Positions 54,019 to 55,798 of a stretch of 55,798 nucleotides of DNA are shown piece after piece (within the stretch, counting starts at the first letter, position 1; every line of letters begins with the position of its first letter). The notes beneath the pieces are model-generated. The model searched no databases. It worked only from the letters and a program-made list of their open reading frames with translations, and was not told the origin of the DNA. Where the stretch lies: contig DAHXOZ010000003.1 of NCBI GenBank assembly GCA_027364635.1, positions 1-55,798 on the forward strand, read 5' to 3'. The position numbers and the translations under genes are program-made. This stretch comes from a bacterium (GTDB lineage: Bacteria; Bacteroidota; Bacteroidia; Chitinophagales; Chitinophagaceae).

Positions 54019-54633
54019 TTAGTGAATAAAAAAGGCAAGAATTCCTGTTGCGACCAAGGTTACGCCTGTAATGATTCCTGCATTGTGTTCCAATGTATGC
54101 CAGTTTAGCTTTAATACACCAATGTATGCAAATCTAACCAGTAGTACCATGCCACCGGTTGTAATAATTAAATACAAAGCAGCAATAAACCAGATAAGCC
54201 ATGGTGCCTGGGTTCCTGCTAACAAAAAGTAGGCTTCAATTTCCATACAGGGAGATAAGAACATTGCAAGCACCAATGCCAAAATAATGGTCTTTTTGGA
54301 TTTCTTTTTTTTAATGGTATTGCTTATTTGAAAATGTTGGTGGTTGTGGTGTCGATAAATGAACAGAAGCCCCAGCGCAATCAAAATTACAGGCGCAATA
54401 TAGTGTGTAAAATCTTCAATCTTTGCAGCCAGTTGAGCGCCGATAAATCCGAGTATAAAACCAATTACAACAGTACTTAATCCATGTGCAATGGCTGATA
54501 TAAAAGTAACCTGGGTTACTTCTCCAACCGACCATTTTTCTTTTCTTCCGATGGCGATAACCGGCAACCAGTGATTTGGAATAGTGGCATGTAAAAGACT
54601 CAAAATAATACTGCCGGTAATTATACTGAACAT
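54019..54633 (-). CDS. Integral membrane protein of the UreH/nickel-cobalt transporter type
   Basis: This 204-residue protein has about six membrane helices. The N-terminal LHATIPNHWLPVIAIGRK and the AIAHGLSTVVIGFILGFIGAQL segments, with conserved His in the first two helices, are typical of membrane proteins related to UreH and NicO-like exporters. A His-rich loop RHHNHQHFQ occurs in the middle. Metal transport is likely but the ion is unknown. Confidence 0.85.
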   Translation of the reverse strand: MFSIITGSIILSLLHATIPNHWLPVIAIGRKEKWSVGEVTQVTFISAIAHGLSTVVIGFILGFIGAQLAAKIEDFTHYIAPVILIALGLLFIYRHHNHQHFQISNTIKKKKSKKTIILALVLAMFLSPCMEIEAYFLLAGTQAPWLIWFIAALYLIITTGGMVLLVRFAYIGVLKLNWHTLEHNAGIITGVTLVATGILAFFIH

Positions 54634-54953
54634 TTTAGAATTTGTAAATATTAAAATATACCCATTTGCAAGATACTTTGATACCGTCTTTTCAGTGAAA
54701 TTATTTATAAATTACAATTAAAAGAGGCGTCTCAAAAGGGTAGTTTTTAATGTGATTTCAACAGGGTTTTTGATAAGGCTGATCTTTGAAACACAGTAAA
54801 GTTTTTATTCAAACTGAAAGGCTGCTGGTATGTAAAGCTTAAAGCAACTTACCATTAATCGTCCCCTGACGTGTTTATTTCAAATGTTTTAAAACGGATA
54901 CCGGGTTTAAAAACTTTTATTTCCCCGTTTATATGGCACACTTCGTGAAAAAC
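54634..54953. other. Intergenic stretch without a gene
   Basis: 320 bases between the transporter-like gene and the rplL terminator. I find no credible open frame, RNA or repeat. A short segment at 54727-54738 (aggcgtctcaaa) resembles ends of some insertion sequences but has no partner, so nothing is called. Confidence 0.5.
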
Positions 54954-54980
54954 AAAAAAGCCAGAGAATATCTCCGGCTT
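54954..54980 (-). terminator. Intrinsic terminator after rplL
   Basis: On the minus strand GCCGGAGA-TAT-TCTCTGGC (one G-U pair) is followed by six U. It lies 22 bases after the rplL stop. It ends the ribosomal operon before any rpoB gene. Confidence 0.85.
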
Positions 54981-55001
54981 TTACTTATTCAATAAAAAAA
55001 A

Positions 55002-55373
55002 TTAAGCTATTTCAACTTCAGCACCAGCTTCAGTCAATCTTGTTTTAATTTCTTCAGAAGTTGCTTTATCTACTCCTTCTTTAATTGCTTTCGGTGCATT
55101 GTCAACCAGATCTTTTGCTTCTTTCAAACCTAAGCCTGTAAGTTCTTTAACGATCTTTACAATTCCAAGTTTGTTAGCACCAGGTGCTTTTAGAATCACA
55201 TCGAAAGAGGTTTTTTCTTCAGCTGCTGCTGGTCCTGCTCCTTCAGCGCTGGCAACTACTGTTGCTGCTGCTGGTTCAATGCCATATTCTGTTTTTAAGA
55301 ATTCAGCCAATTCCTGAACTTCTTTTACGGTTAAGCCTACTAAGTTTTCAGCTAATGCTTTTACGTCTGCCAT
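55002..55373 (-). CDS. rplL: 50S ribosomal protein bL12 (L7/L12)
   Basis: bL12 forms the flexible ribosomal stalk that recruits translation factors. The 123 residues contain the dimerising N-terminal domain ([19 protein letters not shown]), the Ala/Glu-rich hinge ([20 protein letters not shown]) and the C-terminal domain with [41 protein letters not shown] and [13 protein letters not shown]. The length is normal. It follows rplJ by 131 bases. Confidence 0.97.
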   Translation of the reverse strand: MADVKALAENLVGLTVKEVQELAEFLKTEYGIEPAAATVVASAEGAGPAAAEEKTSFDVILKAPGANKLGIVKIVKELTGLGLKEAKDLVDNAPKAIKEGVDKATSEEIKTRLTEAGAEVEIA

Positions 55374-55504
55374 GATTTTTAAGTTTAATTTTTTCCACCT
55401 TCTTTTCAGTTACTGATCCGGTGGAGGGTTTTAAAAAAATTGTTTGTTTTATTTAATTTAATGAGCCAATTAGCTGATGTGCCAATGTGCCAATGAATCC
55501 ATCT
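55374..55504 (-). promoter_or_regulatory. rplJ-rplL spacer with hairpin and repeat-like segment
   Basis: A stem CCACC/GGTGG with an inner TCAG/CTGA step is seen near 55395-55430 on the minus strand. A direct repeat gtgccaatgtgccaatg lies at 55480-55495, inside a segment of a type I recall between genes in Bacteroidota. Either could affect rplL expression relative to rplJ. Confidence 0.35.
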
Positions 55505-55798
55505 TTATTCCGCAGTCTTTTCCTCATTGTCAGAGGCTGGTTTTGCAGCTTCATCTGCCTTTGGCATTTCTGCTTTTGCTTCTGGTGCTGCTTCAGCTTC
55601 TTTAGCCACTTCAGGGGTTGGGGTTGTTTCCGCCCTGTTTTGTAATGCACCAATTACTCTTTGAATTGGTGACATCAATAATCCGATCACTTCACCGATC
55701 AATTCGTTCTTGGTCTTGATCTTCGTAAGGTTGATCAATTGATTATCTCCAACGAAAATATCACCGTTTAAAAATGCAGCTTTCAATTCCGGCTTTTC
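55505..55798 (-). CDS. rplJ: 50S ribosomal protein uL10, C-terminal part (gene continues past the window edge)
   Basis: The last 97 residues of uL10 are present; the frame is open to the window edge with no start inside. The segment EKPELKAAFLNGDIFVGDNQ, then KTKNELIGEVIGLLMSP and IQRVIGALQNRA, is the uL10 C-terminal region that binds bL12 dimers. An Ala/Glu/Pro-rich tail of about 40 residues (TPTPEVAKEAEAAPEAKAE onward) follows, longer than in E. coli. Confidence 0.95.
   Translation of the reverse strand, partial: EKPELKAAFLNGDIFVGDNQLINLTKIKTKNELIGEVIGLLMSPIQRVIGALQNRAETTPTPEVAKEAEAAPEAKAEMPKADEAAKPASDNEEKTAE

Noticed and set aside
54722-54745. Segment aggcgtctcaaaag resembling an insertion-sequence end
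   Set aside because: There is no matching inverted end, transposase fragment or target duplication nearby.

Overview
The window is AT-rich and its genes are densely packed on both strands. It looks like a chromosomal segment of a Bacteroidota bacterium, most likely a member of the Chitinophagaceae or a close relative. The evidence is gldD and gldE beside ssb and mutY, Bacteroidota-type -7 boxes (TAnnTTTG) in front of many genes, an almost complete lack of Shine-Dalgarno sequences, a 29-residue AURKAIP1/COX24-type ribosomal peptide beside an RNase E/G gene, and an F-type ATP synthase subunit a with a cleavable N-terminal leader. The genus assignment is inference.

Layout, left to right. Positions 1-8800 hold an OmpR-type response regulator, a large secreted protein whose C-terminus resembles a caspase-like (clan CD) domain, the ATP synthase genes atpB-atpE-atpF-atpH, a small DoxX-like membrane protein, yidD and two secreted proteins of unknown role. 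Positions 9000-17500 hold an SDR dehydrogenase with an MGH1/GH63-type glycosidase, the 23S rRNA methyltransferase RlmD, a TlpA-like thioredoxin and a SurA-like prolyl isomerase. Positions 17700-33800 are mostly housekeeping: a SYLF protein, rpsP, ffh, ribD, prmC, exbB/exbD, a cupin, pepT, a Cys-cluster protein, gcvP, an MscS channel, and the gldD-gldE-ssb-mutY block. Positions 33900-43330 carry an HU/IHF protein, a TPR protein, the bS22-like peptide, rng, an aldo-keto reductase, pepE, two cupin or esterase genes, a methyltransferase-like membrane protein and a DUF2027-Smr protein.

Positions 43350-44510 carry RNase P RNA (rnpB) followed by two nearly identical tandem non-coding RNA genes on the minus strand. 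A third, diverged copy lies at about 39000-39290. Each copy has its own TTG-N20-TATCTTTG promoter, a predicted start exactly at the first base of a 14-bp closing stem, and a 3' intrinsic terminator whose stem is kept by compensatory or G-U changes. This small RNA family is the most interesting unexplained structure here; a 6S-like RNA is one hypothesis.

Positions 44690-51525 hold a complete seven-gene efflux operon of the E. coli CecR-YbhGFSR type, with an added TolC gene and the two YbhF halves as separate genes. The right end has a remnant-like region, an outer-membrane beta-barrel, metF, a metal-transporter-like membrane protein and rplJ-rplL. Two usual operon linkages are broken: atpA/atpG do not follow atpH, and rpoB does not follow rplL; in both cases a terminator stands where the next gene would be expected.

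At least seven genes start 4-6 bases after a -7 box, which suggests that leaderless transcripts are common in this organism.
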